A DNA stretch of 64,000 nucleotides from Muribaculaceae bacterium (GTDB lineage Bacteria; Bacteroidota; Bacteroidia; Bacteroidales; Muribaculaceae). The notes below the pieces were generated by a model, which ran no database searches, was not told where the DNA came from, and saw only the letters and a program-made list of their open reading frames with translations. Made by a program: the position numbers and the translations under genes. The stretch is taken from assembly GCA_029058745.1 (NCBI GenBank), contig JAIDXM010000086.1:62001-126000 (forward strand). The letters run 5' to 3'. Shown here piece by piece: positions 1-7,652 of this stretch (the first letter of the stretch is position 1; each line of letters starts with the position of its first letter).

Positions 1-1661
1 GGGATGTTCGCCTCCAAAAGATTCTTATTCGAGGCATATACAGCCAATCCATTGTCGGCCTCGACAGTATAATATAAGTCGCCGATTATAAATACCTTCT
101 TATCCTCCGCCTCTCCGTATGAAAACTCATTATCAATATTCTCAAAATCACCCCAAATTGCTGCTTCCCTATATTTGGATTCACTCTCTTGAGGCACATG
201 AACCACCGCTCTATCATAAAGATAGAGAAATGTCTCCGCAACAATTATCGGGGGGTCCGGATTCAACACATTTATATCCCTCAACTCATGACAACCGCCA
301 AAAGCATAGTTGCCGATAGAGGAAACCGACTTTCCGATTGTAAGATTATTCAATTTTTTGCAATTCCCGAAAGCAGAATCGGAGATTGTGGTTGTAGAGT
401 CCGGAATAACCACCGATGTCAGCTCATTGCACGAATGAAACGCATAGGACCCTATTTCAATTAGCGAGCTACCTAACGTCAGCGAAACCAACCTTGTGCA
501 ACCAGAGAAAGCCCCATCCCCAATAGAAATTACAGAATCCGGTATTTTCAAATTATAAAAACCGCAATACTTAAAAGAAGAATTACCTATAAAAGTCACC
601 GACTTGCCTAAAGTCAAAGATATCATATCACGACAATCATAAAAAGCCCCGTCGCCAATTGTGGTCACCAAATCGGGGATTGTCATTGTCAACAGGCCAC
701 TGCATCCACTGAAAGCACGATTGCCGATTGTCGTCAGCGAGTCAGGGAGCGTCACCGATTCCAGGCTCGCACATCCGTAAAAAGCCTCGTCGCCGATTGT
801 CGTTATAGATTTACCGATTTCCGCAGACTTCAAGTGGCCACAGTTATAAAAAGCTCTTTCGCCTATTGATGTTACAAGGTCGGGAATAACAATCGAACTC
901 AATCCCTCGCATTCATAAAATGCATAGTCTCCTATTGTAGAAACGGATTCTGGAATTTCCAGCGACCCCAGAGTTGCACAGTTACCGAATGCTCGGTAGC
1001 CGATTTCCGTCAACGAGGCCGGAAGTGTCACATTTTTCAGTCTTGTGCATTTGAAAAATGCATCCGACCCGATTGAAGTTATAGAATCCGGCAGCTTCAC
1101 CGATGTCAGATTTATGCAGCCACTGAATGTGAGCTTTTCAATCTTCTTAACCCCGTCAGGAATCGTCAACGACCCCAGCATCGCGCAGTTACGGAAAGCT
1201 CCCTCCCCGATTGCTGTTATGCCGGCGGGAAGTTCCACAGATTCCAGGCTCGTGCAGCCACTGAATAAGCTCCTTTCAATCGTCGTAACACCGTCGGGAA
1301 TTTCCATAGATTCCAGACTCGTGCAATCACTGAAAGCTCCGGAGCTAATTTCAGTTACAGTTTTGGGGATTCTCACATATTTCAATTTAGTGCAATTATC
1401 GAAAGCTCCGCTTCCGATTGCAGTCACCGTATATGTGTATTTTCCATAGGTGACTTTTTCGGGAATATCCGCCGAAGACATATCCTTGCGATTTGCGTAA
1501 ACCGTCGCCGTCTTGCCGGCACCGAAATACTTGAAATCTCCCACAACAAAATTCTGTGCCTTCGATTCCCGGCAAAGAGGGAGCAGCAATGCCATGAAGA
1601 GAAGTCTGCATAGCCATTGGCGATGAACGCCGAATCTCACGTTACAACTCTCTGATTTCAT
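1..1661 (-). CDS. BspA-like leucine-rich-repeat surface protein (3' end outside window)
   Basis: Reading the minus strand from an ATG at 1661 gives an open frame of about 553 codons that leaves the window without a stop. A basic N-terminus followed by a hydrophobic stretch (LLFMALLLPL) looks like a signal peptide. Residues about 76-480 form 17 tandem repeats of about 23 residues with the pattern IGxxAFxxCxxLxSVxIPxS, the LRR_5 (BspA/Treponema) type. A non-repeat segment follows, containing VHVPQESESKYR, typical of the end of LRR_5 arrays. Such proteins are usually secreted or surface-anchored and used in adhesion, but the binding partner here is unknown. The C-terminal anchor or sorting signal is not in the window. 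A likely promoter lies about 360 bases upstream (2020-2050), with an intrinsic terminator (1734-1773) between it and the gene, so expression may depend on read-through. Confidence 0.9.
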   Translation of the reverse strand, partial: MKSESCNVRFGVHRQWLCRLLFMALLLPLCRESKAQNFVVGDFKYFGAGKTATVYANRKDMSSADIPEKVTYGKYTYTVTAIGSGAFDNCTKLKYVRIPKTVTEISSGAFSDCTSLESMEIPDGVTTIERSLFSGCTSLESVELPAGITAIGEGAFRNCAMLGSLTIPDGVKKIEKLTFSGCINLTSVKLPDSITSIGSDAFFKCTRLKNVTLPASLTEIGYRAFGNCATLGSLEIPESVSTIGDYAFYECEGLSSIVIPDLVTSIGERAFYNCGHLKSAEIGKSITTIGDEAFYGCASLESVTLPDSLTTIGNRAFSGCSGLLTMTIPDLVTTIGDGAFYDCRDMISLTLGKSVTFIGNSSFKYCGFYNLKIPDSVISIGDGAFSGCTRLVSLTLGSSLIEIGSYAFHSCNELTSVVIPDSTTTISDSAFGNCKKLNNLTIGKSVSSIGNYAFGGCHELRDINVLNPDPPIIVAETFLYLYDRAVVHVPQESESKYREAAIWGDFENIDNEFSYGEAEDKKVFIIGDLYYTVEADNGLAVYASNKNLLEANI

Positions 1662-1733
1662 AAACTCGATTTCTAATTTGATGTTATTATTGTTTTTGCA
1701 TTTTCTCATGAATCATGCATCATAAAAGGATAT

Positions 1734-1773
1734 AAAAAAAGCATCCGTTTTCCGGATAACCGGAAACAGATGC
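1734..1773 (-). terminator. Intrinsic terminator, minus strand
   Basis: On the minus strand an imperfect stem (GCATC-GTTT-CCGG pairing with CCGG-AAAC-GATGC, one mismatch and one bulge, loop of 4) is followed directly by seven T residues (1740-1734). It ends the candidate RNA and sits upstream of the LRR protein gene. Confidence 0.75.
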
Positions 1774-2012
1774 CGTGATACTATGATGTGCCTGCCCCGA
1801 ATTATCCAAGAATCCACTTCAAGATTGCTCTCGAATGGATGTCGATAATTCTGCAGACGGGACACAGATTTTATGTAGTCGTTACCGGGAAAGAGCCGTC
1901 CCATCACTTTCAATTGCCATCCGGCAATCGAATTGCGCCGATGCCATGAGGAACACGTATATCCCTCCTTGACATACCGATGATGTAATTCCCGCAGGAG
2001 TCTCCTCCTGTT
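1734..2012 (-). ncRNA. Candidate structured RNA or attenuated leader
   Basis: This minus-strand stretch is framed by a good Bacteroidetes promoter (2050-2020) and an intrinsic terminator (1773-1734), which predicts a transcript of roughly 280 nt. Visible stems on the RNA strand are: a 6-bp hairpin with GAGA loop right after the inferred start (2010-1995); GACGG pairing with CCGTC around 1886-1856; a composite stem pairing CTGC/GCAG (1795-1792 with 1856-1853), GAATTATC/GATAATTC (1851-1844 with 1806-1799) and an inner stem (1840-1833 with 1820-1812); then the terminator. I did not recognise RNase P, tmRNA or SRP signatures. It could be a free-standing sRNA or an attenuator leader for the LRR protein gene, which starts 73 bases beyond the terminator. 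The 5' end is inferred from promoter spacing. Confidence 0.5.
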
Positions 2013-2019
2013 TGCATCA

Positions 2020-2050
2020 CAAATTTATATTCTTTAACAGTAATATGCAA
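2020..2050 (-). promoter_or_regulatory. Bacteroidetes-type promoter, minus strand
   Basis: On the minus strand TTG (2050-2048) is separated by 20 bases from TAAATTTG (2027-2020). This matches the known -33 TTG / -7 TAnnTTTG pattern of the Bacteroidetes primary sigma factor. The inferred start is near 2013. Confidence 0.65.
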
Positions 2051-2226
2051 ATCCAAACAACAAAACAGACTCTAATTTAACAGAATTTAATACTTAAAAA
2101 TATGTACTACGTTGATATATTCTCCATTGGAGACCGTAAAGAATCTGCCAATCAAAATAAAAATGGAATTTAAATTTGGCAATATGATGCATCTTTTATA
2201 ATTTTACATTCTAATTTTAAATCAAA

Positions 2227-2982
2227 ATGCCAGCCAAAAGAATCATACCCTGTCTTGACGTCAAGAACGGAAGAACAGTGAAAGGAATTAACTTCGAATG
2301 GCTCGCCGATGTCGGCGACCCTGTCGAACTCGGCGCGCGCTATGCCGCGGAAGGGGCAGACGAACTCGTTTACCTCGACATCAGCGCTTCCAAGGAAGAC
2401 AGGAACACATTCACCGAACTCGTGGCAAGAATAGCCGACCGTATAAACATACCCTTTACAGTGGGAGGCGGCATATCGTCGCTCGACGACGCATCGCGTC
2501 TGCTCGATGCGGGTGCCGATAAAATTACAATAAACAGCGCGGCTGTGGCAAATCCGGCGCTCATCACGGAAATCGCAACCCGCTACGGACGTCAGTTCGT
2601 GGTGGTGGCAATCGATGCCAAACGCGTTGAGGGCGTCTGGAGAGTAACAACCCACGGAGGATCGAGACTCTCCGACAAGGAACTCTTTACATGGGCAAAA
2701 GAAGTGGAGGTGCGAGGCGCAGGTGAGATAATGTTCACATCGATGGACCATGACGGAACTCGCAGCGGGTACCCTTGCGAAACATTCGCCAGATTATGCG
2801 AATCCCTGTCAATACCTGTAATCGCTTCGGGCGGGGCCGGAAGTGTCGATGACATCGCGGAAGTGCTGAGTTACGGAAAAGCCGACGCCGCCCTGGCCGC
2901 AAGTATTTTCCACTATGGCGATATTACAGTGAAATCACTCAAGGAAAAACTTAACGAGAAAGGAATAGACGTAAGATTATGA
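2227..2982 (+). CDS. hisF: Imidazole glycerol phosphate synthase, cyclase subunit
   Basis: HisF takes ammonia from HisH glutaminase and PRFAR and forms IGP and AICAR in histidine biosynthesis (cytoplasm). The 251-residue product has the normal family length and starts MPAKRIIPCLDVKNG. The two catalytic aspartates fall at the expected places, D11 (PCLDV) and D130 (VVAID). The phosphate-binding loops VGGGI (79-83) and ASGGAG near the C-terminus of the half-barrels are present. It overlaps hisIE by four bases (ATGA), indicating translational coupling. hisH and hisA are not next to it: the 565 bases upstream hold no his gene. A TAAATTTG -7 box lies at 2171-2178 but lacks a well-spaced TTG. Confidence 0.97.
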   Translation: MPAKRIIPCLDVKNGRTVKGINFEWLADVGDPVELGARYAAEGADELVYLDISASKEDRNTFTELVARIADRINIPFTVGGGISSLDDASRLLDAGADKITINSAAVANPALITEIATRYGRQFVVVAIDAKRVEGVWRVTTHGGSRLSDKELFTWAKEVEVRGAGEIMFTSMDHDGTRSGYPCETFARLCESLSIPVIASGGAGSVDDIAEVLSYGKADAALAASIFHYGDITVKSLKEKLNEKGIDVRL

Positions 2983-3587
2983 ATAATATTGCATTTGATG
3001 ACTTCAATCTTGAGAAATGCAGCGACAGGCTGCTTCCCGTGATAATCCAGGATGCAGTGTCGCTAAGAGTGCTCATGCTCGGATATATGGACCGTGAAGC
3101 TTTCAACATGACTGTCTCCTCCGGCAAAGTCACCTTCTTCAGCCGGACTCGGAACAAACTATGGACAAAAGGGGAGACAAGCGGCAACTTCCTAAATGTA
3201 GTGGAGATGTACCCGGACTGCGACAACGACACCCTGCTGATTATGGCAAACCCTGTGGGCCCGACGTGCCACAGAGGGACCGTATCTTGCTTCGACACTC
3301 CGGACTCAGAAGGATTCGTAAGGAAGCTGTCGGCCCTAATAAAGAGAAGGCATGCCGAGATGCCTGAAAACTCCTACACTACACGACTCTTCATCAAAGG
3401 CGTGAAGAAAATCGCCCAGAAAGTAGGTGAAGAAGCCGTGGAATCGGCGATAGAGGCCGTGGACGGCAACCGACCTCGGTTCATCTATGAAGCCGCCGAC
3501 CTGATGTACCATTACCTTGTACTCCTCGAACAAATGGGATGCGACATCTCCGACATCGAGACGGAACTCCTGTTCCGTCATTCATGA
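2979..3587 (+). CDS. hisIE: Bifunctional phosphoribosyl-AMP cyclohydrolase / phosphoribosyl-ATP pyrophosphatase
   Basis: This cytoplasmic fusion catalyses steps 2 and 3 of histidine synthesis. The N-terminal HisI domain (about 1-110) carries the zinc and magnesium motifs (DCDNDTLL, GPTCHRGTVSCF). The C-terminal HisE domain (about 112-202) has the helical pyrophosphohydrolase pattern GEEAVESAIEA and YEAADLMYH. The 202-residue length is normal for the fusion. The start codon overlaps the hisF stop. A perfect 30-base palindrome follows 34 bases downstream and probably ends the operon. Confidence 0.97.
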   Translation: MNNIAFDDFNLEKCSDRLLPVIIQDAVSLRVLMLGYMDREAFNMTVSSGKVTFFSRTRNKLWTKGETSGNFLNVVEMYPDCDNDTLLIMANPVGPTCHRGTVSCFDTPDSEGFVRKLSALIKRRHAEMPENSYTTRLFIKGVKKIAQKVGEEAVESAIEAVDGNRPRFIYEAADLMYHYLVLLEQMGCDISDIETELLFRHS

Positions 3588-3620
3588 CCCTCCACGCCAC
3601 ATGTAGAGCGAACTGTAAAC

Positions 3621-3650
3621 GAGGCCGGAATCTCATGAGATTCCGGCCTC
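3621..3650. terminator. Bidirectional terminator (perfect palindrome)
   Basis: All 30 bases form one perfect palindrome (15-base arms starting GAGGCCGG with no unpaired loop). It lies between the convergent hisIE and YeiH-family genes. There is no strong T tract on either side, so it is called from position and stem strength. Confidence 0.6.
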
Positions 3651-3681
3651 GCATGTAAAGAGGAAAGTGCCTGAATGACTG

Positions 3682-4713
3682 TCAGAGGAAAAGCGGAGCC
3701 ACATAGCGTGCCAACGCCCAACCGCCAACAAGAAGCCATACATATAGTAGGAATGCAAGGATAAACGGCTTCGCGCCAGCCTTCTTGAACTTATCTATAC
3801 TTGTCTCGGCTCCCAAAGCCACCATAGCCATGGTCAGAAGGAATGTGTCGATATAATTGATTGTATCCACCACTGCCACCGGAAGAAGGTCAAACGAATT
3901 GAACCCAATCACCACAAGGAAGCCCAACGCGAACCAAGGAATCGCCACCTTTCCGGAAGCTCCTGCCGTTCCGTTGCGGCGTGCCTGCTGTGCAACCCAG
4001 TAGCCAAGCACAAGAAGCACCGGCACAAGCATCATGACCCTTATCATCTTGACAATGATACAGACATTCGAGACTTCAACGCCCATCGCGTTTCCGGCCC
4101 CTACGGCATGCGCCACCTCATGCAATGTGGCCCCGGAATAGATGCCCATCTCCTGGGGTGTCAGCTGCAGGAATCCGGCCCGATACGCTATCGGATAGAT
4201 AAACATGGATATCGTACCGAATATCACGACTGTCGCAACCGCCACAGCCGTCTTGTATGGCTTGGTCTGCATGGTGGACTCCGCACCGAGCACAGCCGCC
4301 GCTCCACATATGCCGCTCCCGATAGATGTCAACAGGGCTATATCCTTATCCATCTTCAAAAGCTTTCCGAGCCATACACCGCCAAGAATCGTGACCACCA
4401 CGACTATCGCGTCTATCGTGATTCCAGCGACTCCGACATTCATTACCTCCTGGAACGTGAGTCTAAAACCGTAAAGGATGATGCCAAGACGCAGAATCTT
4501 CTTCGAACAGAACTGTATTCCAGGAACCCATGTCTCCGGAAGATGATTGCGCAATGAATTGGCATAGAGCATACCCAAGACAATACCTATAATCATCGGA
4601 CTGAACGACAGGTCCTTGAAAAATTTTGCGTCTCCAATGTAGAAAGCCGCACATGAAAATAATCCTATCAACAGGATTCCGTGCAACATACTGCTTCTTT
4701 TCTCAGTCAGCAT
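3682..4713 (-). CDS. YeiH/YadS-family putative sulfate exporter (membrane protein)
   Basis: The 343-residue product is a multi-pass inner-membrane protein with about ten hydrophobic segments. It matches the family annotated as putative sulfate exporters (PF03601, formerly conserved hypothetical 698). Characteristic stretches are ILRLGIILYGFRLTF, GSGICGAAAVLGAE and GATLHEVAHAVGAG. Transport substrate is not established for most members. It is transcribed alone, with 218 bases separating it from the end of xseB. A TATATTTG -7 box lies on the minus strand at 4814-4807, about 95 bases before the start, without a well-spaced -33 TTG. Confidence 0.9.
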   Translation of the reverse strand: MLTEKRSSMLHGILLIGLFSCAAFYIGDAKFFKDLSFSPMIIGIVLGMLYANSLRNHLPETWVPGIQFCSKKILRLGIILYGFRLTFQEVMNVGVAGITIDAIVVVVTILGGVWLGKLLKMDKDIALLTSIGSGICGAAAVLGAESTMQTKPYKTAVAVATVVIFGTISMFIYPIAYRAGFLQLTPQEMGIYSGATLHEVAHAVGAGNAMGVEVSNVCIIVKMIRVMMLVPVLLVLGYWVAQQARRNGTAGASGKVAIPWFALGFLVVIGFNSFDLLPVAVVDTINYIDTFLLTMAMVALGAETSIDKFKKAGAKPFILAFLLYVWLLVGGWALARYVAPLFL

Positions 4714-4931
4714 ATAAAAAATATTTAGGGAATTTGATACATCAGTTTTCCTATCGCAAGAAGTTGCAACCGCGCCCTCGTCAAGATGCGCTTCGCAACT
4801 TCTTTACAAATATAACACCTTTCCACCGCATCACATCATCAGGCAATGTCAAATAATCTTAACACAACACTATTTAACCATGCCCCATGTCTATGTTTAC
4901 AGGATGTTAAAAGAAATATCACAGATATTTT

Positions 4932-5129
4932 TCATGAATTAAGGGCCTCAAGACATTTCTTCACCTCCTGGTCGGTGGTGTGTAGTTTCTCCTTACAGTA
5001 TTTCAGGAGCTCAAGGGCCCGCGAGGTATATCCCGCGAGGTGGTCTATATCACATGTGTCTGATTGCATTTTCGCCACAATCGATTCAAGTTCGGCAACT
5101 GCCTTGCCGTAAGTCATCTCCTCATTCAT
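4932..5129 (-). CDS. xseB: Exodeoxyribonuclease VII small subunit
   Basis: The 65-residue helical protein begins MNEEMTYGKAVAELESIV and contains the family pattern of a short coiled-coil hairpin (LAGYTSRALELLKYCKEKL). XseB binds XseA to form the exonuclease that degrades single-stranded DNA to acid-soluble oligonucleotides. One base separates it from the xseA stop, so the two subunits are translated together. It is the last gene of the nnr-DUF4831-xseA-xseB operon. Confidence 0.95.
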   Translation of the reverse strand: MNEEMTYGKAVAELESIVAKMQSDTCDIDHLAGYTSRALELLKYCKEKLHTTDQEVKKCLEALNS

Positions 5130-5130
5130 A

Positions 5131-6540
5131 TCATTTATCCTTTATCGTGTCTTCTATTATCTCCGATTCAACCTTGCCATTGAAGAACTGAGTCTCTATC
5201 CTTGCTCCTTTTTTCAACGTCGCCGCATCTGTGACCGCCTTTCCGCCGACTCTTGTTATGGAATAGCCCCTTCGCAATGTGTTCGACGGACTCAGCACCT
5301 CCACCATTCCTGAAAGCGATTCAAGTGTGGCCGATGTCCTTTTCAAGAATGAGTCTGCGGCTATCGCGATACGCTCCGACATATTCACTATGTTCTCATG
5401 CGACTGCCGTACCTTGCTGTCAGCAAGCACCCCGAGCATCCGCCCTATGGCATCTATCCTACTGCCGGACTCCGACAGCCGAGCCGACACAAGCACCGGA
5501 ATTCTCGTCACCTCTCGTTCGAGCAATGCTCTCGCTCCTGATAATCTCGCCTCTGCAAGCGCCGGTATCATTCCCTCGCAATTCGACAGGCGACGCGACT
5601 CTCCGAGAAGACGGTCAGTGCAATAACGCGCTATCCAGTCAACCATACCTGCCGTCCTGTCGGATGCCGCACGCAAAGTGTCTATAAAGAATGACGCGAC
5701 TGCTGTCGGGGTCTTCTGACGCGTGTGGGCGATTTCATCCAACACGGTACGGTCGCGTTCATGCCCTATTCCCACCACTACAGGCAACGGGAAAACCGCC
5801 ACACTGCGGGCCAGTTCATAGTCATCAAAACCGTTGAGGTCGGTTGTCGCCCCTCCCCCTCTCACTATCGCCACGCAATCCCACATCTCACGGCTTTCAT
5901 ACACACGTTCCAATGCTGACCTCACTGAGGAGGAAGTCTTGTCGCCCTGCATCACCGCAGGAAACAGATGAGGATAAAACACGAAACCGTAGGCGTTGCC
6001 CATAAGCTGATTTATGAAATCGCCATAACCTGCCGCACCTTCTGCCGATATCACAGCTATACGCTGTGGGGCTATTGGCATGACGCGTTCCTTGTTTCTG
6101 GTCAGCACTCCCTCCCTGTGAAGCCGCATGAGAATCTCCCGCCTGAGACGCTCTATGTCGCCAAGGGTATAGGACGGGTCAATATCATTGACAGCGAATG
6201 AAAGTCCATAGACAGGATGATGGGCGGCGGTGCCGTTGAGCATAACCTTCATCCCGGTCATCACCTCTCGCCCAGTGGCCGACATGAATTTCTGACGTAT
6301 ATACTGGAAACGCGATTGCCATATGGTGGCACGCAACTTAGCCACAGTCTGCCCGGAATCGTTTTTCTCGACGAGTTCCATATAGCAATGGCCGCCATTC
6401 ACCCTCACATCACTGAGTTCGGCAACCACCCATGCCCCCTGAAGCACCGGCGACATGCGCACCGCGTTGCCGATGGCGGTGGTGAGCTGCAGCAGCGTCA
6501 TCGCCTGCGGTCCCTGGGGAAAAAGACCGGGAGAGTTCAT
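5131..6540 (-). CDS. xseA: Exodeoxyribonuclease VII large subunit
   Basis: Catalytic and DNA-binding subunit of exonuclease VII, 469 residues, a normal length. The N-terminal OB-fold (about 10-115) contains GAWVVAELSDVRVNGGHCYMEL. The catalytic domain (about 130-440) contains RIAVISAEGAAGYGDF, AIVRGGGATTDLNGFDDYEL and VVGIGHERDRTVLDEIAH, the family's most conserved stretches. A long helical segment follows, and the C-terminal RRGYSITR motif is present. The start ATG overlaps the stop of the preceding DUF4831 gene by four bases (ATGA), and the end is one base from xseB. Confidence 0.96.
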   Translation of the reverse strand: MNSPGLFPQGPQAMTLLQLTTAIGNAVRMSPVLQGAWVVAELSDVRVNGGHCYMELVEKNDSGQTVAKLRATIWQSRFQYIRQKFMSATGREVMTGMKVMLNGTAAHHPVYGLSFAVNDIDPSYTLGDIERLRREILMRLHREGVLTRNKERVMPIAPQRIAVISAEGAAGYGDFINQLMGNAYGFVFYPHLFPAVMQGDKTSSSVRSALERVYESREMWDCVAIVRGGGATTDLNGFDDYELARSVAVFPLPVVVGIGHERDRTVLDEIAHTRQKTPTAVASFFIDTLRAASDRTAGMVDWIARYCTDRLLGESRRLSNCEGMIPALAEARLSGARALLEREVTRIPVLVSARLSESGSRIDAIGRMLGVLADSKVRQSHENIVNMSERIAIAADSFLKRTSATLESLSGMVEVLSPSNTLRRGYSITRVGGKAVTDAATLKKGARIETQFFNGKVESEIIEDTIKDK

Positions 6541-7634
6541 TCCTTGGGAAAATCTTTCATCGACCCTATCTCCTTCAGCCCTCCTGTCGCGGGGTCAAAC
6601 ACGGCATACGACGGATCCTTCTTATCGCTGAACAAGTCGGGATTCAAACCGAACACAACTCCGAACTGCGACATGTCATACTCCTTGGAAAATAAGTTCT
6701 TGCCTTTATGTGATATTGACAAGGAGGCTGTCCCGGGCAGACAATACGCCACCGCGTCCTTCGGCATCTTCTTCACCTCCCCTTTGGCATCGACAGGAAG
6801 TGTGGCCTCGCTGACCACTTTTACATTCACATATACAGGCTCTCCGGAATAATCATCAGGAGACACGAACCCGGCGAAATCACTCATCCGGAACAAGACC
6901 TCACGGCCATCCTCCTCCGGCACGAATGAATAATTCCTGACTACGGTCTCTTTCGTCACATTCCCAAGAAAAGCGGCCGTTATGGCAGCCTCCTGATGTC
7001 GAAGGGAATTGAGCATCAACTCAAGCTGTTTCCCGTCGGTGGGCATAGCGTCAGCAGTGCCGCGTGTCAGCGAAATCTTGGCGTCACGAATCTCCATGAG
7101 ACTCTCGGCAAGCATCTGCGCCTGCTTGGCCGATGACTGTGAGGCTATGAAATCCTCATCTACATATTGAAGATATTCCCGGTCAGAGAGAATCTCTCCC
7201 TCCATTGTCCCGGCTGTCGTCGGTGAAGACGCTGTCTCATTCTCCGGAGGACAGTTTATCGACAAAAGCATCCCGTCGGACGCAACGCCGATATAGGCCG
7301 TAGCCCCGGCCTTGAGTTGCATGAGGTAGCGGGAACCATCATCGGCAACTCCATATGGACGCACCTTCACAGATTCTATTGTCCAAATCTCGGCGTCCTC
7401 CTTGACCACGACATCTGTGCCCACATACTTCTTCGCATACTGATAATAGGGACCGGCCTTACGCACCTCACGGGTGGCCGTCACCTCGATATCGAAGGCT
7501 GTCAGCGGAAGGGAATACACCAATCCATATTCATTATGTTTGTCGGCTGTCAGGATTTTCGTCTGTTGCGCGGAAACCGGTGACAAAGAAGCCACCATCA
7601 GCACAGCGGCCGCAAAGGCTTTATGTTTTTTCAT
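6537..7634 (-). CDS. DUF4831-family secreted protein
   Basis: A 365-residue protein with a clear signal peptide (MKKHKAFAAAVLMVASLSPVSAQQ) and no lipobox cysteine, so probably periplasmic. It resembles the Bacteroidetes-specific DUF4831 family (pattern YGLVYSLPLTAFDIEV near the N-terminus, RYLMQLKAGATAYI, GKQLELMLNSLRHQEAAITAAFLG). Molecular function is unknown. The gene sits between nnr (18-base gap) and xseA (4-base overlap) in the same operon, which suggests co-expression rather than a shared pathway. The codon use looks like its neighbours. Confidence 0.8.
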   Translation of the reverse strand: MKKHKAFAAAVLMVASLSPVSAQQTKILTADKHNEYGLVYSLPLTAFDIEVTATREVRKAGPYYQYAKKYVGTDVVVKEDAEIWTIESVKVRPYGVADDGSRYLMQLKAGATAYIGVASDGMLLSINCPPENETASSPTTAGTMEGEILSDREYLQYVDEDFIASQSSAKQAQMLAESLMEIRDAKISLTRGTADAMPTDGKQLELMLNSLRHQEAAITAAFLGNVTKETVVRNYSFVPEEDGREVLFRMSDFAGFVSPDDYSGEPVYVNVKVVSEATLPVDAKGEVKKMPKDAVAYCLPGTASLSISHKGKNLFSKEYDMSQFGVVFGLNPDLFSDKKDPSYAVFDPATGGLKEIGSMKDFPKE

Positions 7635-7652
7635 ATCTGTTTCGTATTATTG

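Noticed and set aside
78..1430. Regularly spaced near-repeats that could suggest a CRISPR or DNA tandem array
   Set aside because: The period is 69 bases, a multiple of three, and the repeats conserve protein pattern (LRR_5), not DNA sequence; there are no unique spacers.
119..1449. Several plus-strand open frames across the left edge
   Set aside because: They are shadows of the minus-strand LRR protein; only the minus frame gives the regular 23-residue repeat.
1713..1913. A 66-codon minus-strand ORF within the candidate RNA
   Set aside because: It reads through the terminator hairpin and T run, lacks a recognisable family and is better explained as chance within a structured RNA.
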